This document shows, one piece after another, positions 38,510-49,228 of a stretch of 64,000 nt of DNA. Position 1 is the stretch's first letter; each line of letters begins with the position of its first letter. The notes under the pieces are model-generated. The model saw nothing but the letters and a program-made list of their open reading frames with translations. It did no database searches and was not told the DNA's origin. A program made the position numbers and the translations under genes. Origin of the DNA: Archilochus colubris (lineage: Eukaryota > Chordata > Aves > Apodiformes > Trochilidae); the NCBI GenBank assembly GCA_023079485.1, contig CM041092.1, positions 4,216,627-4,280,626 on the forward strand, written 5' to 3'.

Positions 38510-38615
38510 AAAAAAACCCCAACATAATAAAACAACAACAAAAAAATCCAAAACAAAACAAACAAACAAACAAAAAAACCCCACAGCAAAAAAACAAATC
38601 AACAAACAAAAAAAG
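38510..38615 (+). repeat. A/C low-complexity region (AAACAAAC, AACAAC units)
   Basis: A-runs interspersed with single C or CCCC, including AAACAAACAAACAAAC and CAACAACAAC stretches. Open frames through it, Lys/Asn/Gln-rich on the plus strand and Phe/Cys/Val-rich on the minus strand, are artefacts. It is simple-repeat DNA with no gene. Confidence 0.85.
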
Positions 38616-39399
38616 AATATATTTTCCTATGCTCCAGGCATGCCCTGACATTGATATCTAACATTTTCATCCACACAGAGGATGATAAAAGCATAAATAC
38701 ACACAATGAAGATAACAGTTTGCTGTAGTTCCAAAGCATGGTTATACAAACGTATCAGTTAATAATACTTTATTCATGTAAAAGCAGAAATACCATCATC
38801 AGCTGCTATCACACCATGTAAGAAAGCCCCATTTGCAACGTGCACCTTGTCTCCCAAATCATATTCAGAAAGAGTTAAAATATTAAATAAAATTATAAAG
38901 GCACCAATGATATTTTTATAACAGAGCTACCGCTAGTAAGCTGTATTTTAGAGAAACACTGCACATTTTGATGACTGTCAAAATTTACATAACTTACTCT
39001 ACATGAATTAACTATGAGGTATAAAATGCAACTTTGGCTAAATAAACCCTCAGCAATTGTAAAGCAGTATTTCAAGCACCACTAGAATAACACCAGACTG
39101 AAACACTAAACAAAAAAAAAGATGAATATTGAGTGGAGTGGTGCCCCCAATATTTAGTTATTGTTGTGAAAGAAATTAGACAATCAGAGGAGATAATCTT
39201 TAGCAATACAGATCCTCATTCTAGTTGCTCTAGTACTTTTTATTTTTATTTTTAACGAGTGTTTGTCAATTTAGTGTCTACAATCAAAACTCTGACATAT
39301 TAGGGTAATGAACTGGGTCCGGGAATTACCAGAAAGCACATAAATACTAGAATTTCTTGAAAACACGAAGTGTTAAGAGAAACAAATTCCAGTCTTTAA
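38616..39399. other. AT-rich noncoding stretch, nothing recognised
   Basis: No open frame above 60 codons, no repeat beyond a nine-A run near 39113, and no motif cluster that stands out. Confidence 0.6.
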
Positions 39400-40960
39400 C
39401 ATCTGTCCTACGGATTCTTACCATTTATCTGCTGATCAAAATTTCGAACGGTGCCAAAAAAAATCACGAAGTCAAAAGGACTTGGTGGGGGGATCTTTGT
39501 TTCTCTCTAAAAGCCTAAAAGTTATACTCAACTGCAGCACAAAGAGTAAAGAGGTTGTTATTCATATTAACTACATTTACATTCCTATCGCAACATCCAG
39601 AGAGCTAATAGTGGGGTTATTAACATAACAAACGTAAATGTTCTATATAAATAATACTGTTTCAGGCCAGCAACCGCTCATCTGACAGCATTTAGGCACA
39701 GGCTCAACATCTGTTTATGAACACTTTGCCTAATGATATCATCAGATATCATTAAGTGCGGCAGAATACAGCACAGAGGCAGGTGCAGCTGCCTTCAGTA
39801 CCCATCACAGAGGAAGAAAAGAGCTGCATTCCCGATCCGAAAACCCATCATTAGGACAATTTTCTTCGACAAACCAGCCCTGTGATTTCAATCTGTATAT
39901 CACCTGTAATTGTAGTTTTTAGCAAGAAGCTGATTCTATACATTTAGCGACGAATCACGTTGATGGCCTGAATACTGGAAACACATTTGTGCTACCAGCT
40001 GCGGCAGCTTTTTTTAGAGCCTGTGTTAACAAAATACTGCTAACAAGGCAATGCTTGGAGTGCAGCTTTGTTTCTCTTTCTTGTTCCTAGTGTTTAGATG
40101 TGCATAATTATGGAGATTAGCAATTGATTGCTTCTCAATAATAATTGATTATTGGTCACTGAACCTTTCCCCAAAGCGCTTCGCTGAAGGTGAGGACAGG
40201 TGATAAGTTCATCCTTAGCAGAGCTGGGAAACAGAGAGGAAAGGTCCAAAAGAACCTTCGATTTGTACATCAGTTTCCATGATAAACAGACCAAAGGGAT
40301 AATAGAATATCCCAAAGCCTCGTTCGCCCGGAGGCGAATTGTAGAGATCATAGCAAGCCTGCAGAATTCTCCCTGTGGACTATGTAAGAAACATACATCA
40401 TTTTTATATATGTCAGTTGTTCTTTGATTTGAAAATATTTCTACCCATTTAATTTATCTTTTTCAGTCAGTTTTCTTAAATTGTACAGTTTAAGGGTGAT
40501 ATCAAAGAACGAATATCATTTCTGAGCACCCCTAAAATGAAACAAACTGACAAAATAATGCAAATCTCTTTAGTAGAAATGTACAAATATTGAAGGATCT
40601 ATTGTCACCGACTTCAAAATCACTGTACCCTTTTGATCTGCTTCATATCCATCAAAATTTTGGTCTGTAGTGACTGCCTCGATGCAACGTAACAATGTTG
40701 GGAATATAACACGGTGCCACAGCTAAAATTTAAAGGCGAATGCTCTTATTTTTGGCTTAATCACCCACTGTCAATTTGGACAGCAAATATCCAATTTAAA
40801 TTTATTGGAGTCCATGGAAGCCACTCAGACAATAAAGTATCTGTAGCATTCCTAAAACGGTAAACAACATTTCTTGTTGGCTATATAAAAGTGTTTTGAA
40901 CAGTTGAGACCCATTTTTCTAACCCTTTCTTTTTTGTTTACAGAAAAATGTAATTGTAAG
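39400..40960. promoter_or_regulatory. candidate conserved noncoding (enhancer-like) block
   Basis: About 1.5 kb of high-complexity DNA without transposon remnants. Single CpGs are retained at a higher rate than the flanks (for example around 39830-39850, 39945-39965, 40175-40185, 40320-40340 and 40675-40740). There are many homeodomain-type motifs: TAAT, ATTA, TTGATT, ATCA. It includes a perfect 10-bp-arm hairpin at 39731-39754, a 7-bp-arm dyad at 40136-40154 and a CpG-dense inverted repeat at 40323-40338. Vertebrate developmental enhancers often look like this. Conservation has not been shown here, so enhancer function is inference and the borders are approximate. Confidence 0.35.
39731..39754. 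promoter_or_regulatory. perfect inverted repeat with paired TAATGAT half-sites
   Basis: The left arm TAATGATATC and right arm GATATCATTA are exact reverse complements with a four-base spacer ATCA. Each arm carries a TAAT core followed by GATATC, so two identical half-sites face each other. Homeodomain and paired-class proteins bind such TAAT dyads. No promoter is visible nearby, which would suit a distal element if it is functional. Confidence 0.4.
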
Positions 40961-40968
40961 CCTGACAT

Positions 40969-40987
40969 ATCCATCCATCCATCCATC
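40969..40987 (+). repeat. (ATCC)n microsatellite
   Basis: Nearly five copies of the tetranucleotide ATCC, starting at ATCCATCC after CTGACAT. It is short and followed by a T-rich run at 40999-41020. It marks the end of the high-complexity block upstream. Confidence 0.85.
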
Positions 40988-41682
40988 TTTTGATAACCTT
41001 TTTTTTTAATTTTTTTTTTTAAATGAAGACTTTTACAAGGACATGGCAGTGAACTTTACAACCTGATTCATGAAAAATGCAGCTTGTGTAAAGTTAGCCT
41101 GCTCCATTTCTAGATTTTGATGCTAAAATGGGAAATTAATCGAACAATTGTGATTCCAGAAATGCCCAAGAGAGAGGGCTGAGGTTTAAGCATGAGGAAA
41201 TTCTGGGACCAAGGTTGGTGCTCACTCTCTGCTCAAAGAGGTGCCTCACAGGATAAATGCACTCACTTTTAAAAAGGGTCTTGTTCAGCTTTTGTGTTGC
41301 TTTCCTCAAAAGCAGCACAAATGTAGCAAATATCCCAATTACACATCACATGAATGATCCAATCCAGCACCAAGATATGAAGGGCTATTCAGTGCTCACA
41401 CCCAACCACTTCTTACCAGCTACTACATGTGGACCTGAAAAATTATCACTAAGGCATCCAGACTGAAGCATTTCAAATGGCAGCAAGTATCACATGAATC
41501 TAGGAATTATTTTATAAAAGACAAAAAAAATCTTTGACTCATGGATGTAATGTATCTGCACACTCACTGTACAGAAGGGGTTTTCTTTTTAAAGCAGCTT
41601 TAATTCAACCTCTGTTTGTGCACAGAATTAGATGAGGAGATAATTTCCTAGCACAATGACTTGCAGGTGCAAATAGTGATAT
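40988..41682. other. noncoding stretch, no gene seen
   Basis: Contains T-runs at 40999-41008 and 41012-41020 and otherwise ordinary DNA. Small open frames at 41136-41318 (minus) and 41257-41466 (plus) overlap each other and show no motifs. Confidence 0.6.
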
Positions 41683-41845
41683 AGATAACAAACTATCTGA
41701 TCTGTGGGCACAGATAGATAGTTAGACATCTAGAATCCTTATCTGCAGCCATAAATAATTGCATCCTCAATTATTTATACAAATAAAGAGAGAAGTCCAG
41801 CCTGGGGAGGAGTGTGGGGAGGTTTGGAGGGGGAGGATGTGGGGG
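41683..41845 (+). promoter_or_regulatory. cluster of GATA motifs next to G-runs
   Basis: AGATAA at 41683-41688, TATCTG at 41694-41699, overlapping AGATAGATAG from 41712 and TTATCTG at 41739-41745 give at least four GATA-factor core motifs within about 65 bases, on both strands. About 60 bases on, 41804-41845 carries four runs of four or five G with loops of seven to nine bases, including GTGTGGGG. GATA motifs beside GT/CACC-type boxes are a known enhancer layout in vertebrates. Nothing here shows that this copy is active. Confidence 0.3.
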
Positions 41846-42450
41846 AAGAAATAAAGAAAGAAGCAAAGCAACACAGTACTTGATGCAGAACATGAGTTTT
41901 CTTGGGTGCCAGTTCCCAAAATATTCAAAATAACATATTAGGACTTCTCATCACTGCCCCTTCTATACCAAATTTGAATTTATAATCTTTTATATTATTT
42001 TAAATGAAAAGTCTTCATAAATGTAAGATTGCTGTACGATTTGTACTGCAGTAGGTGAACTGTTATAGCTGCTCTTGTAAAAACTGAAGGTACAAACCAG
42101 TGATATAAACAGTGAAATGCTGCAGTGAATTTGTTGGCTTTTTGAAAATAGTTCCTGTTACATTTTGCATCAGTTTTTAACCTGTCTGTTAAATAAGTTC
42201 ATGGATGCAACTACAGAGATGCCTCCTACTTCCCTCCTCCAAAGGTGTCCTCAAAACAACCCATTTAGAAGAGAAAAAGGCTAAACAGGGTTTTATAAAA
42301 ATGGGGAGAATCCTCACCACTGATTACTCAGGCATAGATGTGCAAGTAATACTAACTATTACATAAATTATACTATCATACAAGTTGTAGACATAAATTC
42401 AAGCTATTATAATCATTATGAAGGTCAGAAAGTAAATTATTTTAAAGCTT
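41846..42450. other. noncoding stretch, no gene seen
   Basis: AT-rich with no open frame above 60 codons and no repeat recognised before the CR1 tail that starts at about 42451. Confidence 0.6.
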
Positions 42451-42538
42451 GTGGGATGTGTCCCTACCCATGCAGGGGAGTTGGAACTAGATGATCTTGA
42501 AGTCTCTTCCAACCCAAACCATTCTGTGATTCTGTGAT
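42451..42538 (+). mobile_element. CR1 LINE 3' end, sense, short stub
   Basis: Reads GTGGGATGTGTCCCTACCCA, then CAGGGGAGTTGGAACTAGAT and GATCTTGAAGTCTCTTCCAA. It ends CCCAAACCATTCTGTGATTC TGTGA. This is the final part of the avian CR1 3' untranslated region with two copies of the ATTCTGTG terminal repeat. Fewer than 100 bases remain, so it is an extreme 5' truncation. An AT dinucleotide array follows directly. Confidence 0.92.
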
Positions 42539-42564
42539 ACATATATATATATATATATATATAT
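42539..42564. repeat. (AT)n microsatellite at the CR1 3' tail
   Basis: Starts in ATACATATAT and continues as a clean AT dinucleotide array to about 42564, immediately after the CR1 terminal ATTCTGTG repeats. The array may have been seeded by the element tail or its insertion site. Confidence 0.85.
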
Positions 42565-45500
42565 CACAGAGACGTTCCATCACATGACGACATACACACA
42601 TTTTCCATTGGCTCTTGCCTCAGTCAGGACATAGAATGATTAGTTTGATGCAAAACTATCCAGTGTTTCATTTTATCTCTACAGCTCTCTCCTTAATTAC
42701 AGTACAGTTCTTCAGTTCTACTCTGTATTACAAAAGGTATCTCTATATTTTTCTGCACCGTTAGAATAGAACTTGTATGCTCTTAATTTTTTTTACAAGC
42801 ACTACTGCAAATAAGAGGGTATCATTCTCCCAGCTGAAATCTCCACAAAGGAAAATGTCAGGAACACCAGGACCAAAAGGGGACAAGGGGATCAGAAGTA
42901 CCAACTAATCCAGTGTATCCACTAGAAGAAATTTAGAAGCTGATTTTTTTTTCAGAATAGTGTTAGATGGTACTTTATTGGGTCACACCTACATACCCAA
43001 TGGCTCTTGTTAGAGAGGTGAACAGCCAGAAGTGGTGCTGTGACTTTTGGGGGTCTCAGGTAAAATTTCCCAGAAATGAACAGCATGTCACTGTGATAAA
43101 ATCTGAGGATGAAAACAGAAATTGGGGATGGGAAGAGTTGATGTGAGCCTGGGAGAGAGGCCTGACTCATCTTGCATTTGTATATCTCAACTTATTTTTA
43201 ATGCAGTTTCCTTAAAAATTCCTTGTATACTTTCAGAATATGGAAGGAAGAGCCAAACCCCTGATTTACTCAGGATAATTTTCTGAGCAGTGAAAAATCT
43301 CAGAGATCTCTGGAAAAGACAGAAAATTATCTCATCACCAAAGACTACCATGATACACATTTCTGCATGCATTAGTCAATAAAACTTGTGTAGTTCTGAT
43401 ACTTCCTAACTTCAGAGATCTTCTTGACCTTCCCAAGTTCTCCACTCAAATATACAGACAGCCATTCCCAGCTCTCCTCTCTTAACCAGCACCTGCATAT
43501 ATGCCAACTCTTAGTCCTGGCAGTATTAATTAGATTATGGGGGAAAAAAATTGATCAAAGGAAAAAAAGATTTTCAATATTTACACAGTAGAAACACTGT
43601 GCTGCTGGTGAGGAACAAGAGCATGTAACAGTGGGTATGGACCCATTCCATGGGGTACTGTTTGGTGTGGGCTGAGAGGCTGTATGAAAGCACTCTTTTT
43701 GTAACCCTTTGGTCCCCTTTCACATTCCCTTAAGCCTTTCTCTTCTCCCTTATCTTCTATGTCCCTTCTCTTCTCTTTTGGTTTTCACTGCATCCTTTCC
43801 CTAAACTTAACATTTATCCCCAGAATAAAGGATGAAAAACAAAGCAACAGGAGTAAACAGCTAAGAAGACTGATGTCTTTAATTGTACAAGTTTCTCCTT
43901 TGCCTTCCTTTACATATAGAGCTCTCTTCAGATGGCAATTACTCAGGGCAAAGAAAGACCCTGGGCTCTAGATGTGTATCTTGGAAGTGCCTGGCATATT
44001 TTATCTTTTACTTTGGATAAAAAGCACATAGTAATAATAGTAATTTTGTTTGGGTTTATTTCCCATGTTCTGCATACAACTATTACTTGTGTGAATGCGT
44101 TGCTATGACAAAAGGCTTTCCCCTGTGCAACAAAATCTGGTTTTGATAACGACTGCAATGGTTGGAGAGGACCATCAATTGATCAGGTTACCTTTTTTAA
44201 TTGAGAGCTTATTGCACATCATTCTAAGGCAGTCCACTTAAAACCATTACTAACCATTTACAGTGTTTGCCACCTGCTCTTCATGCATTACAGTATTGAT
44301 GGGTCACAGCAAAGAAAGTGTGCTATGGATATTTTCCAGGTTACTGGTGAATTTTAGTCTTCTACTTTGTTTCAGGAGCAGGTTGGAAAATTATTGCCCA
44401 ATTGCTAGACATTCCTTTGTTGAACCTCTTTCTAGAAAAAAAATCAGAAGTTTTATTTCTTTGTTTGGTAGGAAAAGGCTGGCCTCAGAGGCAAAATATA
44501 CTGCAATATGTCAAAAAAAGCTGAAGCACAATATCAGATTTGTATGTATTTCTTGAATGTTACACTGTTTAACAGAAATAAAAACCAAACCCAAGTTACT
44601 TGCAAACCTCTTACAGCCTAAAACAATAGTATAGCCTTAAGCAGGTTCTGATAATAATGACCAAAACCAGTGAATCTTCACTCAAGATAGCATTGCAGAG
44701 GAACTGCAATGTAGAATTATTTTTTTGGGGGGGACGGGGGTTCTTTTGCAATGACAATAAAATGCTTTTATCATTCAAGACAAGCATTTGCTCATTGGTA
44801 AGAGTTTAGAAAATTAGTAAAGCAACATCTGCCCAAGTGCACACAGAGGCTGAGAAAGCAGTCTTAAAAGATGCCACTATTTTACCCCTTCCAGCGCTCA
44901 ATTATAAGGAATTTAGACACCTATTAAGAATTAGTTTATTGCAACATTATTATCCTTTCACTTTTTATGTTTTCAGAACCGTTTCAAAAGGAGATAGAGA
45001 ATCTTAGACCTGCAGATCTCCCATTCTTAGCAGATCAAAGATGATTTCTGGAAGAAATCAGCTCCTTCTTTTACAACCTATTGGAGCCCTGTGCTCTACC
45101 AAAGGGCTCAGTCTCTGCACCCCAAAGAGAGCACTACAATCATAGCTGCTCTGCCCACACCACAGAACTGCTCTGTCTGGCTCAAGTGATGACCTTTTTG
45201 AGTTTTTAGGCTACCTATTAAAAGAGGCAGCATGACAGGACACAGGTCATTAGATCTGTTTACAGCTCCAAGCTTTGCTTTTGCCCACAAACACAGAAAA
45301 TTCCTTTTCTTGAAGGACAAGATTCTGATATATGATGTAAATTTCCTGCTGGTATAACTTCTAGACTTCTCAGCTGAGCTTCTGGGACAGGAGTGGAGAT
45401 GGGATTGTCTGTCACTGACCACGCACCCAACAAAACCACATTCTCAATCCATTGCAAATAAAATCTCATTTTGGTTCTCCAAATACCAAGCATTGCCTTC

Positions 45501-48500
45501 TGGAAAGAAAATATATTCTTTCCTCTGTTCATCTTAATTTTACTCCTGAAAATCTAAAGTCAACTTGAAATAGGAATAGAAATGGGACAAAACAAGACCT
45601 TAACCTTGAAAATCTCAGATTTAAGTGGTTTTAAAACTGTAGTTGACTCAAATTTAGATTTCCACAGGAGCTGTTAATTATAGCCATACACACAAAACAG
45701 GACTGTCATCACACTTAAGAGTCCCACAGTTACAGATCTGACAAGATACACCACAGTTCTCCAGAAACAGGAATCCATTTGCAGGGTTTTATAAGAATTC
45801 TAGCTTTCAAATTACAAAACTTTCTAGACTTTATGCTTCTTCAGAGGGACTCGGAGAAAACAGAATGAATACAGTTGGATTAAAATGGTGGAAGGGGATG
45901 ATAAGTAGAATTTGGTCTTTAACACCATATTTTCCTCATTACTTTTTCAAGTAATATTTCTTACAAGAGGCAATACATTGTCAATACAAATTCTCAATAG
46001 GAATGTGGCTTAATACCATGTAATTGGCTTTTTATCAAATTCCGCTGGAGCAACTTCTCTGCCATCTGAGCAGGTTTTTTGCTAAATGCCACTGAAGTGG
46101 CGTCACTTCAAAACAACACTAGAGAAGGTTTTGTTTGGTTTTGTGTTTTGTTTTTAGCACATGAGTGACTCCAGCAGAAAGCCCAGCTCTGCCTGAAAAT
46201 AATACTAGAGAGAGGTGGTACCCAGGGATTCCCATGGTCGGGTAGTGAGAGGCTCATGAAGAATACTCTTTTTGTCCTGATATAAAAATGTAAAAATGTC
46301 ATACATTGGAGACTGATATCCATGTGAAGTACTCAATAACAACAAAGTACCATATGTCATGCAACCCTGCTTCCAATGTTTGGAAACTGGTTAATACTTC
46401 TTCTTGTACTGCTTTATGCATGAAGGGAAGAGAAGGCTGTCACTACCTAGTTCTTTTCCCAATTCTCTGAGAAACTTTAGGTTGCTGTAGCCATCAAACA
46501 CAGTAATATTTATTCATGAGTACATCTGAAAATTACCTACAGACTTCAACTGCTATGTCAGGTAGTTAAACATGAAGTGTCCTGAAACAGAGTTTCATCT
46601 CTGGGATCCTTTGTGTACGCTGGTGCACACTTAGTTTGAGATAACCACACTGGATTGTATATAAATTAGCTTCCCTATCATTTAGCCATAAAACTGATAA
46701 TATTTAACAAATCCATAAAACGTTAAAAGACATGATGATACCTATATGCTACTCAGAATTATCCTCTTGGGAGGAACCTGCTCTGCAAAGAGCAGATGAA
46801 AGATAGCATTTTCATCTTTTATGGAGAATTTCTCACACTTTATCAATTCAACACTGGTTTTTAGCAGTACAGTAAATATGCTATGCTGCTTTTACTTTGT
46901 AATAAATTTGCGTCTACAGAAAACAATAAAAACCTTGAAAGCAATAGAAAATATTTTTATAATTAAGGTTCAAAAGAACTTATTGCCATAAAGGATTATC
47001 AATACAATTCTGATCTATACTGATCATGTCCTGACATAACCTTAATAGACAGATTAGACCAATGACTTTGTAAATTCATTAATAGATACATATTTATGTT
47101 TGCAACATTTGATGGGAAGACATGTTATCTATTGTTTCCACTTCTAATATACATGTGTAAAGCATTTACTAGTGTACTGCTTTATAAACAGCACAAGATG
47201 GAAGTATCTGAACACTTAGGTTGTCACCTTAAAACAAACTGTCACACATTTTTCTTCACACATTTGAAACCCAACTTATCAACCTTAACAAGTGTTGTTA
47301 TCAAAAGAATTTTGGTGCCTTTGTTCTTTCCCTTTTGCAAGTAAATTACACTTTTAGGATTTATTAAGACAAGAAACAATTTTTGAATAGCAGGTCAAAA
47401 CTCTCTATGGAAAAATTCTCATTACTTTCTAGCCTGAAGCAGTATTTACCACTCCAACTTATCCATCTTTTTCCTGTTTTTTATATATCTATATTTCCAG
47501 AATCTTGTTTCTGTGCCTAATGCTATAACATTGCAGCAGTTTGTTCAAAGCAACACTCTTATTTTTGCTCTTAGCCGGTGCTATACAAACCCTGATCAAT
47601 TATTGAAGTGTAAGCCCTGAAGTAACACAGCCATTACTGCAGCAGGCAGATAAAAATGGAACACTTTTAGCTACAGTATATTTACTTTAGAGTTTCAGCA
47701 AACAAACCAACAAGTTAAACTACCTTGTCTTTCACTTTGTTTGATGTACTAATATTTCCTGCATGTTCAAAAGTCTTTCTTTTAAAACAAAGTTACTGAA
47801 ATGTTATGGCTGCTTGTTTGTGAGAATACCTAAGCTTAAATATTTGCATGAAACGGCCTTGAGATACAGGAAAGCCAGCATTAAAGTACTCCAAATCTAA
47901 TACAGAAGCTGCTATCTGTAGTGCCATAAGAGCCACAGTTTTTTTACGAGCTGTTTGGTATTTCAAGTTTGCCAAACCGCAGAGCCTGCACATTGTAATG
48001 ACATTAAAAATGATGCTGGGAGGTATCTTAAACAACAAACAACATCACTGAGAAAAGTATTCATTACAGAAAAGGAAAAAAAAAACCAAAACAAATTAGA
48101 GGTGTTGGAAATTCCTCATGAAAATCAACTGCTAATCACTTGTGGACTTTTCTCCTTCTGCAGCCCACTCCTTCAGTCACAAAGGAGGGCCCAAGATGTA
48201 ATTTTTTCTTAAAATGCTTTTTATTTAATTATGCAGAGTCTATCTGGTGGCGACGCCAGTTCAAGGCTACAACTATTCATCTTCTGATGGTGCTGCATGT
48301 GCATCTGCACACAAGATATAATGTTTTCCAGTTTAAATGTCTGTTCTGGGTTTTAAGGACTAAATGATAGTGAAGATGACTGGAAACGTTCCAGATTTTT
48401 CTATATAAACTGCTTAGCAAAACCAAAAATTAGTACTTATGCTACAGAACTAATAATGTTTGACATTTGCATTTTATCACTTAGGATGAAGAGCGGGAAG

Positions 48501-48829
48501 AACTTGTCCCAGGAAGTTTGGGGGAAAGTATAAAAACTCAGTTTTAGAAGCGGATGTTTAAAAAAAGATCATATCGTTTTGCTCAGTTCTCAGATGTTCT
48601 TTTTTTTTCAAGTTTCCCAGAGGAAAGCAGGCTGCGTGGCTCACAAACACCATACGTGAACAGCTTATGAAAAAAATGAGCTCATGAATACTCAAGTATG
48701 TCATCATATCCCACTTGAAGGCATTTGATAACTGGATGTAGCAACCCAGAGTAAAAAAAGCCATATGTACTGAGGTGTTTTCATGGGTCTCAACAAAACC
48801 CAAAAATAGTACCACAAAGAAGTGTTCAT
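42565..48829. other. noncoding stretch, no gene seen
   Basis: About 6.3 kb of AT-rich DNA. The open frames at 44263-44556 (plus) and 45108-45532 (minus, two overlapping frames) are under 105 codons and show no family motif. A T-run followed by G-runs with one AC interruption lies at 44720-44740. Positions 47580-48400 are repeat-poor and include TGGCGACGCCA, a short dyad, at 48249-48259. No mobile element or RNA gene was recognised. Confidence 0.5.
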
Positions 48830-48891
48830 GGTTTGGGGTTTTGTTGTTGTTTTGGGGTTGTTTTTGTTGTTGTTTGGTTGGGGTTTTTTTA
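48830..48891 (+). repeat. T/G low-complexity region
   Basis: Composed of GTTTGGGGTTTTG, TTGTTGTTG and GGTTGGGG-type units. It resembles telomere-like GGGGTT only superficially because the unit is irregular. It generates open frames without coding character. Confidence 0.85.
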
Positions 48892-49129
48892 ATCTTTACA
48901 GACAAGTACGTGTAACTTTTTGATCTGTAAGAATATTGAAAAATATTTTCACTGTCCTTAACACTCCTATTTGTTTATTCAAGTATTATGTGGAGGGCCA
49001 TGTAAGCAGAGATAACATGATTTCCACAGAGTTTCACCTGATTTATTCTGGTGTTGAAAACATGACAAAGAAGCAACCCTTCCCCCTCAGCTACACACAA
49101 AAGCAAGCAGCCAGTGCTACCCGCAAACC
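48892..49129. other. short noncoding stretch
   Basis: Ordinary AT-rich DNA between the T/G-rich region and the CR1 stub. Nothing recognised. Confidence 0.6.
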
Positions 49130-49228
49130 ATAAAATCACAGAATGGTTTTGGTTAGGATCTAGTTCCAAGCCCCCTACCATGGGACACCTCCCACTAGAC
49201 CAGGTTGCCTCAAGTCTGGCCTGATCAA
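49130..49228 (-). mobile_element. CR1 LINE 3' end, antisense, short stub
   Basis: Begins TAAAATCACAGAATGGTTTT and continues GGTTAGGATCTAGTTCC, CCCCCTACCATGGGACACCT and CCCACTAGACCAGGTTGCCT. It is the reverse complement of the avian CR1 3' end. Relative to the copy at 17.5 kb it lacks about 20 bases of the segment after GGTTTGG and the bases between CATGGG and GACACC. It is therefore internally deleted as well as 5'-truncated. The 160-codon minus-strand open frame that crosses it reads through noncoding element sequence and is not a gene. Confidence 0.88.

Noticed and set aside
44158..44195. GGTTGGAGAGGACCATCA resembling a CR1 antisense block
   Set aside because: The match is short and the flanks do not show the rest of the CR1 3' end.
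48830..48891. GGGGTT-containing region that might be interstitial telomeric repeat
   Set aside because: Vertebrate telomeric repeat is TTAGGG; the units here are irregular T/G low-complexity DNA.
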